From NCBI RefSeq assembly GCF_964199755.1, contig NC_133899.1, positions 1,178,001 through 1,242,000 of the forward strand: 64,000 nt of DNA, read 5' to 3'. The notes below the pieces were generated by a model. The model was not told the origin of the DNA. It made no database searches and was given only the letters and a program-made list of their open reading frames with translations. The position numbers were made by a program, and so were the translations under genes. Source of the DNA: Larus michahellis (lineage: Eukaryota > Chordata > Aves > Charadriiformes > Laridae). Below, piece by piece: positions 1 through 19,947 of this stretch; position 1 is the stretch's first letter, and each line of letters begins with the position of its first letter.

Positions 1-24
1 CAGTTGTCTACAGCCTGACACAGG

Positions 25-3000
25 TAAGATGGCACAGAAGTTCTTAAATATCTGAAAAAAAGTATTCACTGCATCTGAGAATTGCTGCTGTTAGCAGTAA
101 ATGAGAGTTTTTGAGACGTGTAGAAGGGGTACAGGTATACGTTCAATAACATGTGTGTATTTCAATAACCCCTTCAACAAAACTGACTCAGCTAGTTGGT
201 GATCTCTACCCAGAGATGCAAACTTTCCAGAAATTGTAACGACACGGAAAAGAAAGGGATGAGCAAGTGAAAGGGAGAAGGATCTCTCTCCCAAAACTTG
301 GATTAGGTTGGTCTCCCACCGATCAAGTTGGGCATATGCAGTCAAATTTGGGCTGAAGGGGAGAAGACACACAGGTGAGGGAATATTTGAGAGAAGTATC
401 CAAGGGGAGACGCCCACACCAGGCTGACCAGGGACCAAAGGGGATATGCCAGGCATGTACCTGCTGTGGGTCCCAGTGCCCCTCTGCAGCATCTAGCAGG
501 GCTTAACCATAAGCCTAGTTCCACAGTGTCAGTTGTAGCTACAGAAGAAAATCATCTTTCTAGAGAAAGTATGGTAAATGAACATAACATCCCTATTATA
601 GATGTTTCATTACAATATAATTAACACAGCACAGCCCTGAGAACAGTAAATTTGGTCTATTCAATGCAGGCCTAGGCTATACATGATTTGTAATTGCCTA
701 ATATGAAAGCCTTGACATAAAGTAAATTCAAAACTGTTTCCATAACTAACAGGAACTTAAAATGTAAGACTGAAATGCAGTACCAATAAAGCCTTTGTAA
801 ATGCTATCTTAAAATACATGTTTCTCTGAAAGAAAATAGTTACCATAGGAGGTTTATTTTATTTTTTTCCATATTTTTCTATATCAGGTTTACAGAGAAC
901 TGGTGTAAAACTACTTTTGTCTGCTGAAAGAACGTGTGATTTTGCATCATGCTCAAGTTGTGACAAATCAGGTATTGGGACCAGTAGAGGTGGTAAAGTA
1001 TCCTATTAAAAACACTGGTGTATGTGTGAAAGAGGGAGCAACCATTTGCTGCTTCAGAAGCAAAGTACGAAACAGAATTTCATCTTTCACATGAACAGCT
1101 GCTCCCACAAAAGTAAGCCATTTAAAGCAAATTTGTGATTCCTCAGGCCAGTAACATCATTTCAGCACTTTAAACAAGAACAAACTACATCCATCACTAC
1201 TACCAACCTTTCTAAAATATGTCCACTAGAAGAATGTCAAAACTCAACACCTGTATAACTAATTTTCCATTTTCTAAATGAGCCAGCTGTAACAGAATGA
1301 AAAAGTGACTTTGTCTAAACCATACAGCAAAGCAGTAGCAGAACAAGACAGAAACATCAGCTACATCAACCTTGCCATGTTAAAGCCCCTTCAAGGCTAA
1401 TTTACTGCATGGTTCATACCACCTTGGCCTGGGTGTCACAAGAATTCAGAGGAATACAGGCGTGCTATATTCCTTTCATGTTTAAACATTCGTGTTCAAA
1501 GCCCTTGGGGACAAGTGAATTGAGTTGTTCCCAATAACCAGCAGACCACTATCTGTGAGAAGACTTTTGCTCTTGAGATCAACTTCTCCACACGTCCAGT
1601 CTTATGACAAACAAGGTGCTTGGAGATGACCACACCAGTTGGATGACAGAGGTGGATGGCACCATATGGATGATTTGGCTATATGGTGCTTCCATAAGAT
1701 TTTCATTGTAGGAGAGTCTTCCATTGAGATCAGTTGCCCAAGTGCCTTGGCAGATGGGCCTTAAACTGGCTTTGATACCAGTACCAGAAGATAGAATAAG
1801 GAGGGCTGTCTTTGGTGGAATATATCATGTTTAGGGCAAAAAGCTATTGACACAGAACCATACAAAATCTGGGTGACTCTTTAGGTATCCAGACCAGAAG
1901 GTCTTCCCATCAGTGCTCACTTTCTATCAACTCCCGTTTCATTGCTGTTGGAGCAAGCCTAGTGCCCTCTAACACCAAGTTTGTGATGTGGCTTGCATAA
2001 CCTCCTCAGGCCTAGAGACTGAAGTTTCTCAGAACCGGGCTTTCTGAAATATTATCTCCAAGAATTGATAGTAAGTAAGAAAGACAAAATTTGGGGGTTT
2101 GTCCATAGCTGTGCTCACGAGGGCAATGAAGTGATTTAATCTTCACAACAGTAATTCCGTGCCCTTGCAATGATTATTGTGACACTTGACGGACCTTTTT
2201 CTTGTCTCCTAAATTCAGTGTCCCAAGGAAACAGCTCAGCTCCCAAAGTGTACACACAAACCTCAGAGGCACCTTCTCATAGATCCTGAATAGTCTGTAC
2301 CAATCTGCTGCCCTGACCACAAGGCAATCGCACAAGATTCCTCCAGCAGTAGGATGACTCACGTGGGACAGATTTAGTACACATGAGTTTAGATGCCCTC
2401 CGGAACCTGAACATGAGGGAACATGGAAGCATCCAAGAGCCTGCTCAGTGGCATTTCAGAGTCAGGGAAGATTGCTGGGGCAGTCTTTTTGAGCAATTTC
2501 ACAGAACAGCCTAGACATGGCTGTTAATCCCCAGCTATTTTAATCCCATCATCTACCAAGCGCAACACATTATCTTCCATCATGATAGAAGTAAGCAAAA
2601 AAATTAACCTCTCCTCTCCATGACAAACGAAGCTTTACATAGACAAAATTGCATACATTCCTGATATTTGACTGCAGGTTAAGGATGAAAAAAGGACAAA
2701 GTCTGAAAGAAATACACTTAAGGAGATTTTATTCAGGCAAGACAGGACCTCCTGCTTAACATACAAAAGCCATTCAGAATTTTTCAACCAAATCATATGG
2801 ACCTGCATATACAGTACATGTTAATTCTTCTTCCTTACAGAAGTAACGATGAAAGTATCTTGGCTTCAGGATGCACTGGTTTAATTCTGCTACAGCACTC
2901 AATTCTGCCTTTCATTTTCCTACTGACTTTCTGAAATTCCATGGAAAGACATTGTTGTTAAACAGCAGTGAGTGTTATTCTCACAGCAGTGTACACTAAT

Positions 3001-6000
3001 AATAATTCAGTGTGGTGTCATGGAAGGCTGTGAGCTCTTACTGAATTTATTTGAAAAATAAAGTTTGTTTTTTTTCTCAGAGATCTTTACTTAAGTCAGC
3101 ATGGAACTCTTGTAAAAGATAACTACCAATAAGTCACAACTACCCAAGGAACAGCCTTTTTATTTTATTTTTTTATTCCTTGCTCACCATGACAACATAA
3201 TAAATGAGCCCTGAGAGACTAGAGGTGCATAACTATTTAAAATTTTGTATTTTATCTTTCATTGTATGCTTCCAGACATAACATTCATGATCTATTTTTT
3301 TTAAAACCCTCTTCAGTGTCTCCAAGTGAAATACTCCAGTTTTCAACTGCAATGTACAATAATCAGAAATACATCTTAGCTGTGATTCTAGGTAACAGTT
3401 TACAAAACTAGTCTTATAGTATTTTTGTGATCCATTAATAATTACTTGCTCCTGTAAAAGAAAAGCAACAAGCCAACAGTTTCAACATCTGCTTTTTCAA
3501 TTTTTGTTTTGAGTTCTGTTGGATGTCTCTGTATTCTTTCATACATGACTAATAGGAAAGATACAAGACTAATAGGAAACATAACTGCAACTTCACTTAC
3601 GGTTGGTTTCAGTTAACAGATGGTCTTTAAACTATCCAACATAAAAGCATTCATTTTAGAAAAACTGACCCCAAAACTGCTTCATAAAATAAAGTATTTT
3701 GATTTTTTTTTTCCCCTCAAAGCTTTAGAATCTTTCAAGACACTACAGTATAAGAGGCCCCAGGGTTAAAGGGAGAGGGAAAAAAAAAAAAAAAGAGACC
3801 GACACACTTATAATTTCTGACCTTAAATATCAGAGACTGAAGGTTTTGCAATGTAAGTATCAGAAGTAACATCATACACAGCTATACAAAATGGTGGGCC
3901 TCCTAGACTAAGTCTTTTCTTGCTAAATTTCAAGTGCCAACATAAAATTACAGCAAAGAGATCTGAAAAATCCCTATGCTACAGATGACTGCCATGATAG
4001 ATCAACCGAAACTTGAGTTTTCCATAAGCTAGTGCAGCAGTTATGGCGGGGTCTTTTGGCTGTTGTAATAGCTGCTTCCTTCTGAATAAGTAACTAAGCC
4101 AACAAGAAGCATTTTCTTAAATTTCTCAGTAATATGGTTTCATGGGCATATGAACAGTACAAGTCCTACTTACTATTAAACTATTTAATATAGAATACGG
4201 TGAATGAAAAATTGTTTATCCCACACACACCTTGTACAGTTGAAGAGGGTTTACTTAGGATCAATAAATAGATTTAGCAAGATCTGCGTTGCTCTACATT
4301 TCTTGTTCTGACAATACCACTGTATGTTTGTCCTGTTCTAACACTTATCTACAAACCTGCTGCTGGCCACCATCAAAGAAAGTATAGCAGACCAGATATA
4401 CCTTTGGTCCTTTTGTTCAGTGTTTTTGTTCATGAAACACCACATTCAAGAGCTATGCAATAACTTTGCTATGAGTGCAATCTGCTTATAGCATGGCTTT
4501 TCTTAAAGGACTGTCTTTAAAAGAAACCAAGAGTAAAACCAAAGAAACAGCTATTGTCCAAAATGCCTTCCAAGCCCATCCATCACAATTGCATGACTCT
4601 GGGACAAATGGGTACTGCCACAGCACTGCTGTAGTTATATGGGCACCATAGCGTGGTGCTGATTTAAATATGAACACGGTTTAATGCCGCTGACCTTTTT
4701 CAGAGTCACTCTTCCATGTGTTACGACAGCAGCCCAATTGAAGCCAAAACATCAAGAGCAACTTCACAAAAAGTTTTAGATTAAGAATTAATGATTATTA
4801 TATGCAAGATTATAGTAGAAAGTACTTTTTGCAAGTCTGTTCTCCTAGTTCTATTTCAAAAGGGCCTGTGCAACAACACTAGACAGCTGAGCATAACTGG
4901 ACTTCACAGAACTTTCATCAGCTGACTGGTGAAAGCAGCAATTCATCTCTTTCCCAGGAAGAGACTGTAGATGGCAGAATTTTTATATGGAAAAAACAGA
5001 ATTCACTTTTTTTAATATTCAATTTATAGTCAGATTCTGAGCCCTTTGCTCACATGTAAGGATATTTACTCTTGCAATCAGTTCCTCCCACACAGCTATG
5101 TCTGTTAATGAAGTGCCCATACAAGCCATCAATATTTTGGTCTAGATAAGATATATTTTTTCTATCTGCTAACATCAGTCACTCAAATGCAAGTTTAGAA
5201 ACAGACGAAGCAACTGAAGCTTGCAAAAGAGCACTATACCCTAGGAACTTAAACGTGGCTCTTTATTTTAAACAGATTATGTATATTAATTCCTAACCAG
5301 AATTCTTTCAGTTTTGCAGAGAGGTATATGATCACTTAAAAAAAAAAAAACCAAACAAAACCAAAAAACCACCTCTAGTTTAAAAAGTGCTATTAAAAAA
5401 AAATCATACAAGAATTAGCACTGGAGAAAAAGTTAGCAAATAAACCAAAGCTGAAAGTAAGTTTCTTTCTTTCAGACAGTCTATTTTTCCAGATGCATCA
5501 TCAGCATCTGCATGTTAGCAATTTTTCATTATTTATAAATGTATTACAGGAACACAGCCAAACTACAAGCCAAGAAGTCCAACACACACATTTTTAAAAA
5601 TAGGGAATGCGTCTTGGTTATAGAACAAAAGAACTCATTTTATCACTTGGCTTTACCGCTTGAGAAAATGGCTCCTGGTGTGCTGAACTCCATGATAAAT
5701 GTGCCCCCTCTAGATCTTTATTGCCCTTGTAAATCAAAGGACTGACAGCAGTTAATAAGAAAGCTTTTGAGTGGTTTTGAAGTTTTGCTTTGTACAAATA
5801 AAATCTCATATTAAAGAATTTGCTAGTCCTCAAGGTGTGGAAAAATGAGTATGACTAGAACCTGTTGTGCTTTCTTTTTTTAACTGTTTCCACTATTTTC
5901 AAAAATCATTTTGTACCAAGGGTACCGGAATAAAATAAGTAAATATCTCTGTATTGAAATATAAAAATTAGAGTCAGTGACTTAGTTATTAAAACAAAAA

Positions 6001-9000
6001 TTAAAATCTTTCTGCCATTTCTATACCCTTGTGATGTCTGGACAGGGCAACAAAATCAGAAGCGTGCAATATAAAACATGACAGATTTTTCCATAATTTT
6101 ACGTTAGATGTTGACAATACTTCTACAAACCATTTTTAGCTAAAGAAAGCGACGTTTCTACATCCGAAAATTATCCATTGAAGTTCCACTGCGATACTGT
6201 TATAGGGAGAATAGGATTATTTGAGTCACCAGCTAACCCACAGGTATGGACAAAAGTTTTTAAATTCATTGGCAGAAACTACAGCAATATTCACAGATAG
6301 CCAAATAATGGTAAATAGCATGAGTTCTACTTATACGTGTATCTTTAAGTCAAGCAACAGTACCCTATAGGGAAACAAAGAAATAAATTACTACAACACA
6401 AATATTTAAAGATCATATCATGGAGTGAACAGATCAATTTATAATTAAAAGTTTGCTTTAGAGATTACATTCTAGAACAGACATTTGGGGGAAAAAAAAC
6501 GGTTATTTGGAAGTCTTCAGAAGAAAACTGCAGTTTGGATAAGGACACTCTTTATGGCATCATGCATTGAGTATACAGCATCAGCATTTCACTGAACTAC
6601 AGTTTAACCAAAACAAATTAGAATTAATGTGGTGGCTTTCTGTTTTACTTCCATGCCTTGCGTTATCCTTGTTCAATTCCAGGCAGCATCATTCCTTCTA
6701 AAATAGTTTATGGCACACCCTGGCCAAGGAAATCTTAACAGGAAACTACAGTTATTTGGACAAAGCTAAACGTATTTGTAGGGAAATAACTATATTTCCT
6801 GTTCAAACTGGTAGCACAAAGGTATTATGTGACAAACTATCAACAGGTCTAAAGAAAGCCTGACTTCTCTTGACTGGATTTTAAATACATTTTAGAAGGC
6901 ATCTCAATGAATATACATGTTAGTGGACATGGTCTCTTTAACTGTTCAGTTCCCCCTGCCCCAATCTAGGAAAAATTAAGTAGGGTTTTTCTTTAAAAAC
7001 AAAGACAACCAGTATGAAAGAAGCACATTAATAAGCGTCATTTAGGATTAGGATCCAAAGTACCAGGCATTGGTATTTCCCAGCTGCATGGCTCTTTTGT
7101 ACCTAAAGTCCCAAGGATGTCACTTATCACTAGCAGACACTGGAAAGCTACAAAGAAGAAGTGAATCAGACTGAAGTGTTACTGCCTTCTGCATGATCTC
7201 CCCTCCTCCCTACACCCTGAGCCTGCCCTGCCCGCAGCCCACCATCTGCTTGCTTATGCGATCTTCCTTCATGCACTCTGCCCTTTAGGTAGGTAGAGGA
7301 CCCTCTTAATCTGGGAGAGGTTCATTGACATGGATAATCAAACCTTTCTTCCCAAGGAGAGGCTACTGATAGGCAAACAGCAGCACCTTCTCGGACAAGA
7401 TGGAGAAAGACACATCAAGAGCTATACACAAAGCAGGCTGTAAGTGTGGAGAGTGTAGCCTACCGCACAGCCATCCAAGGCTCAGTTCATGGCCTTGATT
7501 GAACTGAGGTTGTTATTGTGGCATGCTGGTATTTTCACTTAAAGCACTGTTATGTTTCTAACTCTCGTCATTGGAAAGAACACCTAGAAATACAAGCTGA
7601 ATGTATTCAGTAAATGTATGCTTTCCCTAGTCTGTAGATGATCAGACTCTTGTGTGATTCTGCCAACAGAATTACCTCCATTTGTTTTTTTCCCTATTAA
7701 AAGTTTCCATCACTGCCTCCCCACCCCCAATATTGACAGATTGAAAGGAGAAGGCAAGAGATAAGGCCACTAAAAGTGTCCCTCAGCTGTGTTTTTGTGA
7801 TTTTGTAGGGCAGCATTAGTTAAATTAGAAAACCGCTGGCAAGCAGAGACTCCACACAAAGCCATGCTTGATGGCCTTCCAGAGAACATGTCACCAATCT
7901 AATAAGGATCTAGGCCCAAACATGGCACAGGACATTTCACAGAAATTAAACATCTAGTTATGTCACAGTTTAAAAATAAATACTAATTCCTGCTGGAAGG
8001 TCCAACATTCCTGAAGTGTGATCCCCAGGGCAGAAAAAGAGGTCAGAACATGACAAAAGATGTAGAAAGTATGCAGAATCTGGGTCTGGGTACCAACAGT
8101 TTTCTTCCTGCTGCTTCACAGCAGCTGACAGTAGCAGATCTTGGTTTAGAAAAGCCTACAAAGACATCCTTTTGTGCCACCAGTAAGTATAACCTTGCAC
8201 TTGAAGAAAGTCTACAACACCTAACAAATCAAAAGGAAGGGAACAATGGCAAAAAGTTAATTCAGAATGAAGTTACAGGTTCCACCATTCAAGACAGCAT
8301 TCACTTTCTACAAATGAACCTTCTTGTAAAATGCAGTCATAACTGATACTACATGAACAGGATAGCTATCTCAAACATAGCAGATGTCCATTTCCGCAGG
8401 CAGCACAACATTTCTTTGCTGATGACTTCCCCCTTGAGGTTATCAAGGTCATTATTAAAGGAAGACTAGAGCTCATTTTAACATTTATAGCCATGAATTT
8501 GATTTTTAAACTACTTTATGATGACTTATTCTTATTTTTCAATCCAGAAATTATTCTGAAATCACTGAAAACAGTTACATATAAGTTTGGGGATTTGTGG
8601 GGCTTTTAGATTTTGCGAGGTGTTTTTATTTGATTGGTTTTCAACAAAATAAAAGCGTAACAATTACTGATGGAATCACTTGTTCCATTTAAAGAACAAA
8701 ACACAACTCCCTCCCTCCCCACTCAGATCAGTTGCCAGGTGCTCACCTACTGCAGAACCCCTCTAAACTTTGAGTTTCAGCTCAGCAATCATGAGCCAAA
8801 TCATATATATAAGTATTGATGTTTGCCACTCTACAGTTAAATTACATCAACCATCAATGCAATCAACTCATTAGCTGTTTTTTATTGAGCACCAACATTC
8901 ATTACTTACTTTTCAATTCTTTGATTAAGCAACATATTGCCTGTATTCCCAGTCTACATCTACCAGATGATTAGCTCAATAATACTGATAATCTTCTCAA

Positions 9001-10680
9001 GTCAAAAGAGCTAGGAAGGGAAGTAACTGAAACCCCTATGAGCAGACTCAATTTACTCCTTTTGTGTATAACATCAATACACTAAACTACTAGCAATACA
9101 ATCCAGCAAATGAAACTTCAAACGTGCTAAGTTAGAGAGTAATTTTAACAAAAAGTCACAGCAGGTCATTAAAATGCCCCTTAATTGTTTCTAGATCATA
9201 CTCCGTTATCCTTCCACAACCTTCCTGGCATGCTGAGATTTTAAATCTCTTCTGACTGATGTAAGCAGCAAGACCAGAATTGAAGTGCGATTGTCACATA
9301 CGGAGTCTGAATGCCAAAGGTCAAAACAGCTTACTGGTATGCTGGCCCACTGCACCAAATTTTATATCTTTTCTGTCCCTTGGTTATTGCCTGACATGAT
9401 TTAACAACTGTAATTCCTTATTTAACGATGTCAAAGGTTTTTAGGAAATTGACTGTATTTCACCAACGATATATTTCTTCTTGATTACAGAGTGGTTAAA
9501 ATGATTTTAAACCAAGACAGCAAAATAAAGCAGTAATAAAATCAATAAAAGGTGCTTAAAACATTCCTTCTATTAGGTAATGGCATTTAAAATATCCGTA
9601 GCTTGTAATGGCACTTAGGATATGCCCAAAAATCAATGAGCTAAATTACTTATTGAACTAGTTAATTTGAACATTGAGTTTTATATGTATATTGATAAAA
9701 CAAGCTACAAGAATAGTGGGTCTATTTGAATTTCACGGTCAGATGTCTCCCTCTGCTGGAAAAAAAAAACCTCTAAAAACGCCACCAGATTTTTATTTTT
9801 TTTTTAAGCAGCTACACTAAAGGATGTAACGTCTAAAAAACTCCACAAGAGGTCTCTAATTCTCGTAGAGTTTGTCAATTAATGCTGCTTTTACCGAAAC
9901 CAGCAAGTATTAAAAGATGCTAAACAGCAACACAGAACTTTAGATTTCACCCAGAATACCGCCATTTGGTGAGACCTGAGAAATATGTGAAAAACACATA
10001 AGGTGGGAAAAGTGTAGAAAATAAGGTATATCATAATGTTTTAAAAACAGTGAGACCATCCTCAAGAATTTTGCTAATACTTCTCGTGTTAATAATTCCT
10101 CCATATTCAGGAATAACAGCCTCAGGGGTTCTATTTTCTTGCTAGAAGTACAAAAACCAAGCTGTGTGTCTACCAGTCCTACTCTTGACATGCAAAAGCC
10201 CTCTTACAGAGACTAGCCTGAGCACTCAACTTAGTTCGGAGCCTGTTTCTCCTTTACATTGAGGAAAGCCGTGCTTCAGAAAAGAAAAACGTTTACAAAA
10301 TAAGAGAGACTTAAGTATGGCAGATTTGCCTGCAAAACAAAACAAATTAGCCAAACGCAGTCCCCTCAGAAGAAAGCAAACACTGATGGTAGTAAAGACT
10401 TCTGCTTATTTACATAGACTTATATGACTGCAGTGGTAGGAACCCTGAAGTTACTCGAAGCTCTGGAACGAGAGGCAAGGCGACGGCGCTCTTCAGCCCA
10501 GGCTGCAACAACTCCCGAAGTTGCAGAGACCAGACACAGAAGCTAAGGCAGAGCGCACTGCTCAGGGCAGGATACCACCCCGTATGTGCTATTAGCGCTC
10601 TATCAAGATGAGAGGACAGCACCCCTGCATTTTAAACCTGCAGTCTAGTGGCGATGATACGATTATGACATCATTCTGAG
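25..10680. other. AT-rich non-coding region left of PSMD7
   Basis: No recognisable coding exon, RNA gene or full transposon is visible. All open frames are short (at most about 130 codons), have no family resemblance I recognise, and are not linked by plausible splice sites. The stretch is clearly richer in A and T than the rest of the window and carries A/T runs, for example at 3,779-3,794 and 5,339-5,352. AATAAA-type hexamers occur on both strands, as expected by chance at this composition. It could be intergenic DNA, an intron, or a long 3' UTR of a gene whose coding part lies outside; the sequence alone does not decide. Confidence 0.55.
1659..1689. repeat. 9-bp perfect inverted repeat with 13-nt spacer
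   Basis: The arms GCACCATAT (1,659-1,667) and ATATGGTGC (1,681-1,689) are perfect reverse complements around a 13-nt spacer, extendable by a G-T pair. It is a small potential hairpin in otherwise unannotated AT-rich DNA. It may be chance or a relic of a terminal repeat. No function is assigned. Confidence 0.45.
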
Positions 10681-10690
10681 GCCCCTCTCT

Positions 10691-10808
10691 CATTTTTTGA
10701 AAGGTCATGGTGATTAGGAGACGTTCCTGACAACTGGAAAAAGGCAAATGCCACACTCATCTTCCACAAGAGCAGGGGAAGGAGCCGGGGAAGGCTGGTC
10801 AACCCCGG
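10691..10808 (+). mobile_element. CR1-type LINE fragment
   Basis: The segment reads like the reverse-transcriptase part of avian CR1 elements: a GGTCATGGTGAT-like start, a CCTGACAACTGGAAAAAGGCAAA core, then a stretch resembling CCCATCTTCAAAAAGGGC and the GGGAAGG that follows. It is short, degraded and lacks both element ends, so it is a dead remnant. Sense orientation is +. The call rests on remembered CR1 consensus, not on an alignment. It sits just upstream of the PSMD7 CpG island. Confidence 0.65.
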
Positions 10809-10879
10809 ACACCTCCGCCCTTGGAAGGATTATGAGGCAAACGCTATGGCAGGCCATTTAGTCAGAAGGTGGACAAGGA

Positions 10880-11388
10880 CCCTCTGGCTTTGGCCGAACT
10901 TGGCTCGGCGGGGCTGTCCGCTTCCCTCAGACCCTGCCTCCTCAGACCCCCGCTGACAAGAACCAGCCCCGCAGCCGCCCCTCCTCAGGGAGGTGGGGGG
11001 GGGGGGGTGTCCATCCCGATATCTCCCCTACAGGGAGAAAGGAGACCAGCACCCCCGGAGACCCCCCAGGCGAAGGGCCTCTCACCGGCTGCCCGCCTCC
11101 CTGCTCCGCCGGCCCGCCCCTCACCTCCGGGCGGAGCGAACCGACTTCCCCAAGATGGTGCCGCGCCGCCGACAGCGGAACTCTACCTTCCCAAGATGGC
11201 GGCGGCGCATCCGTCTCCCGCGACCTCTCCAAGATGGTGTCTTGCTGACGATGACCTCTTAAAGATGGCGGCGGTGGCCCCGCCCCGAAGCGGGGTAGGC
11301 TGGGAGCCGGGCCGCGCGGCGCGGAGCGGGCCTGGTGCGGGCAGGCGGTCGGGCCGGGCTGGCGGCAGAGGGGAGGCGGGCGGTCGCC
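10880..11388 (+). promoter_or_regulatory. PSMD7 CpG-island promoter
   Basis: Sequence composition switches abruptly from AT-rich to very GC- and CpG-rich about 500 bp before the PSMD7 start codon and stays so through exon 1 and early intron 1 (to about 11,830). There is no TATA box at a useful position, as is usual for housekeeping genes. GC boxes (GGGCGG, CCGCCC) and four AAGATGG motifs are present. The transcription start is probably near 11,300-11,380, but I cannot fix it from sequence. Confidence 0.75.
11152..11268 (+). promoter_or_regulatory. Four YY1-like AAGATGG motifs
   Basis: AAGATGG occurs four times in the same orientation, starting at 11,152, 11,193, 11,231 and 11,262. Two copies extend to AAGATGGCGGC, the classical strong YY1 form. 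The preceding bases are also alike (CTTCCCC, CTTCCC, CTCTCC, CTCTTA), so the array may have arisen by tandem duplication of a 31-41 bp unit. YY1 sites of this form are common at or just after the start sites of housekeeping genes. Binding here is inferred. Confidence 0.6.
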
Positions 11389-17884
<6,496 letters not shown>

Positions 17885-17908
17885 AATGTGTAGTTTTTTT
17901 ATTTGTAA

Positions 17909-17914
17909 ATTAAA
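17909..17914 (+). terminator. PSMD7 poly(A) signal (ATTAAA)
   Basis: ATTAAA lies 25 bases after the stop codon and is followed within about 30-50 bases by a T/GT-rich stretch ending in CTCTTGTTG, the usual downstream element. No AATAAA is nearer. The 3' UTR would therefore be very short, with cleavage near 17,930. Confidence 0.65.
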
Positions 17915-17934
17915 AATCTTGTAAACTAAATCAC

Positions 17935-19925
17935 TTTGCTGGGTTCTTTTCTCTTGTTGAAGTGGTCAGTGCTCTGCATTCCTCTACTTTGGCATCTGCT
18001 TTTTGTGTTGATTAGAAGGTGGCTGGATAGATCTTCTCAAAATGGCAGCTGTCACAACAGGCAGTTACTGTAGGGTCTTGGCAATAGGCAGGGAAGAGGT
18101 AAAAGCCAGGGGGAACTTTAAATTATTTTTTTTGTTGTTTTTGTTTTTTTAGTGCAGCACTCTTCCAGTGCTCCTTCGGGGCCGTTCAGGCCAACAGCTG
18201 AGGATTTCTACCACGCACTGTGTTAGCCTTCACGCTAGGTACTTCTCTTACCCGACACTGAGATTTTACAGTGCGAGAGCTGGTTTATTAACATCAGTTC
18301 ATTTTTGAGCCGAGGAGGTGCTGAGTTCTGGAAGCACCACGGAGTGAAGTGGAAGGAGGTTGTTGCTACTGCTGGCTGCTTTCTTCCAGCTGTACCTTGT
18401 GCTGAGCGGGGTTTTTCTGCTGTCTTTGCTAGCTGGCCAGTGACAGGATCAGGGTTCACTGGTTTGTTACCTGACACTATAAAAAAAAAACAAACAACCA
18501 AACAAAAAACCCCGCACTTCTGGCTCATGTGAGGCTCTGCAGGGGTGGAAACAGAGGGGAGCGAAGATGGGATCCTGCTCCGATCCTGGGGGAAGGTGGT
18601 GCATGGTGCTACCACGCTATGAACATCTTCCCTTCCTCCCATAAGGCATCAGGTCATTGCCGTCTCAGGCTCACAGTGTGTGTATGCATTTGCAGTCTTT
18701 CTTTGAGGCTAATTAATTACAATTAGCCAATTTTCATGCAACACAGACATCTGTATGTTTAATCTGGTTCCTATTTGCACAGTCCCTGGGTACCTGGTCG
18801 CCTGTCGGTGTTGCGGAGGTGGCACATGGCTGCTGTTGTGCTGTTGCACCTTCCACAGCTCTGCTGGTGACAGAACCGGCTTTGCTGCCTGCTGGCGCGG
18901 GGGCACGGAGCACCCTGCCAGCCCACGTCTTGCTCCTCAGGCTTCGTGGCTAAAACATTTGTGGTGGCACCGAAGCAGGCTGGCCTCTTGTGCTGGCACG
19001 ACACCGGGGACGCACTGGGGAGCCTCCCTTGTGCAGCATCTTGGGGGCAGCCACACCTACACCCTGCCGTCCTGTGCCACATCGCTGTCCCACACCAGGA
19101 CAACAGGGACAGGGAGTGCAGGTCGCTGCTCCCTGCCCTCCTGGGCCAAAGGAGCAGGATGGATGTGTGCTGCCGCACCTCCTAGGAGATGGCACAGAGG
19201 GTGACATGCCTCTCCCAGGCACCAGATGCCACCGATTCCCCTGCCACCTCCCAGGCCAGGCCCAGAGCTCCAGGTGGGCACGGCCACTGTGTCGGCGCAC
19301 TCGTGCCAGGAGACTGCAAAGTGGCAGCAGCCCGCCACAGCGACTGAAGCATTTATTCTGGGACTGGGCCGGCACTGGCTGTGCCACAGCTGGCACAAGT
19401 ACAGACTATTAAAAAAAAAACCAAAACAACAAAACCACAACAAACCACCCCAAACCCACACAAAGAATCAACCACCCAAAGCAGCTGCTGAAAAGCAAAG
19501 TCATGGCAAAATTACTGGATGCAGGCTGCTCCTCGGTGATATGAATAGTGGGTTTGTTTAGTTCTGCTTGTGTTGGATTTTTTTTTTTTTTACTAAACAC
19601 CGCCAGCCTGTGGCCATGGGCCTCATTCACCTGATTTGGTTCCACCAATGCTGCTCTGGGTTCCACACGGTGGCACAGGGAGGCAGATCCACCCCTGGCA
19701 AAGCGTCCGGGAGACATTTTTAGCGGCGTGTGATTATAGGTTGGGTGAAGGCAGGCAGGAGTGCTGCGCCCAGCCTGACGCTCCTGGGCACTGTGCGCAT
19801 GGAAAAAAATACATGTTATTTATGACGCCGCTGACAAGTTCTGGGCACCCATGGCGGCCCTTCAGCCGAGTCCCCGCACTGCAGGGCGGGACTGTCCCCC
19901 CACGCGACACACCGACCAGGGACAC
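17935..19925. other. Non-coding gap between the PSMD7 and WWP2 3' ends
   Basis: No exon or RNA gene is recognised in this 2-kb stretch between convergent genes. It has A-rich runs at 18,481-18,513 and 19,410-19,460, T-rich runs at 18,121-18,151 and 19,579-19,592, and a GC-rich core (18,800-19,380) where both strands stay open by composition. An AATAAA on the - strand at 19,352-19,357 could serve as a more distal WWP2 poly(A) signal. Confidence 0.55.
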
Positions 19926-19947
19926 AGACCTCGGCAGCTGCTTATCA

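Noticed and set aside
2728-2733. AATAAA on the - strand as the end of an unknown gene's 3' UTR
   Set aside because: The hexamer is frequent in AT-rich DNA and no coding exon on the - strand lies upstream of it within the window.
8050-8346. 98-codon frame on the + strand in the AT-rich region
   Set aside because: Protein-like composition, but no recognised family, no clear Kozak context, splice partner or poly(A) signal tied to it. Length is within chance expectation.
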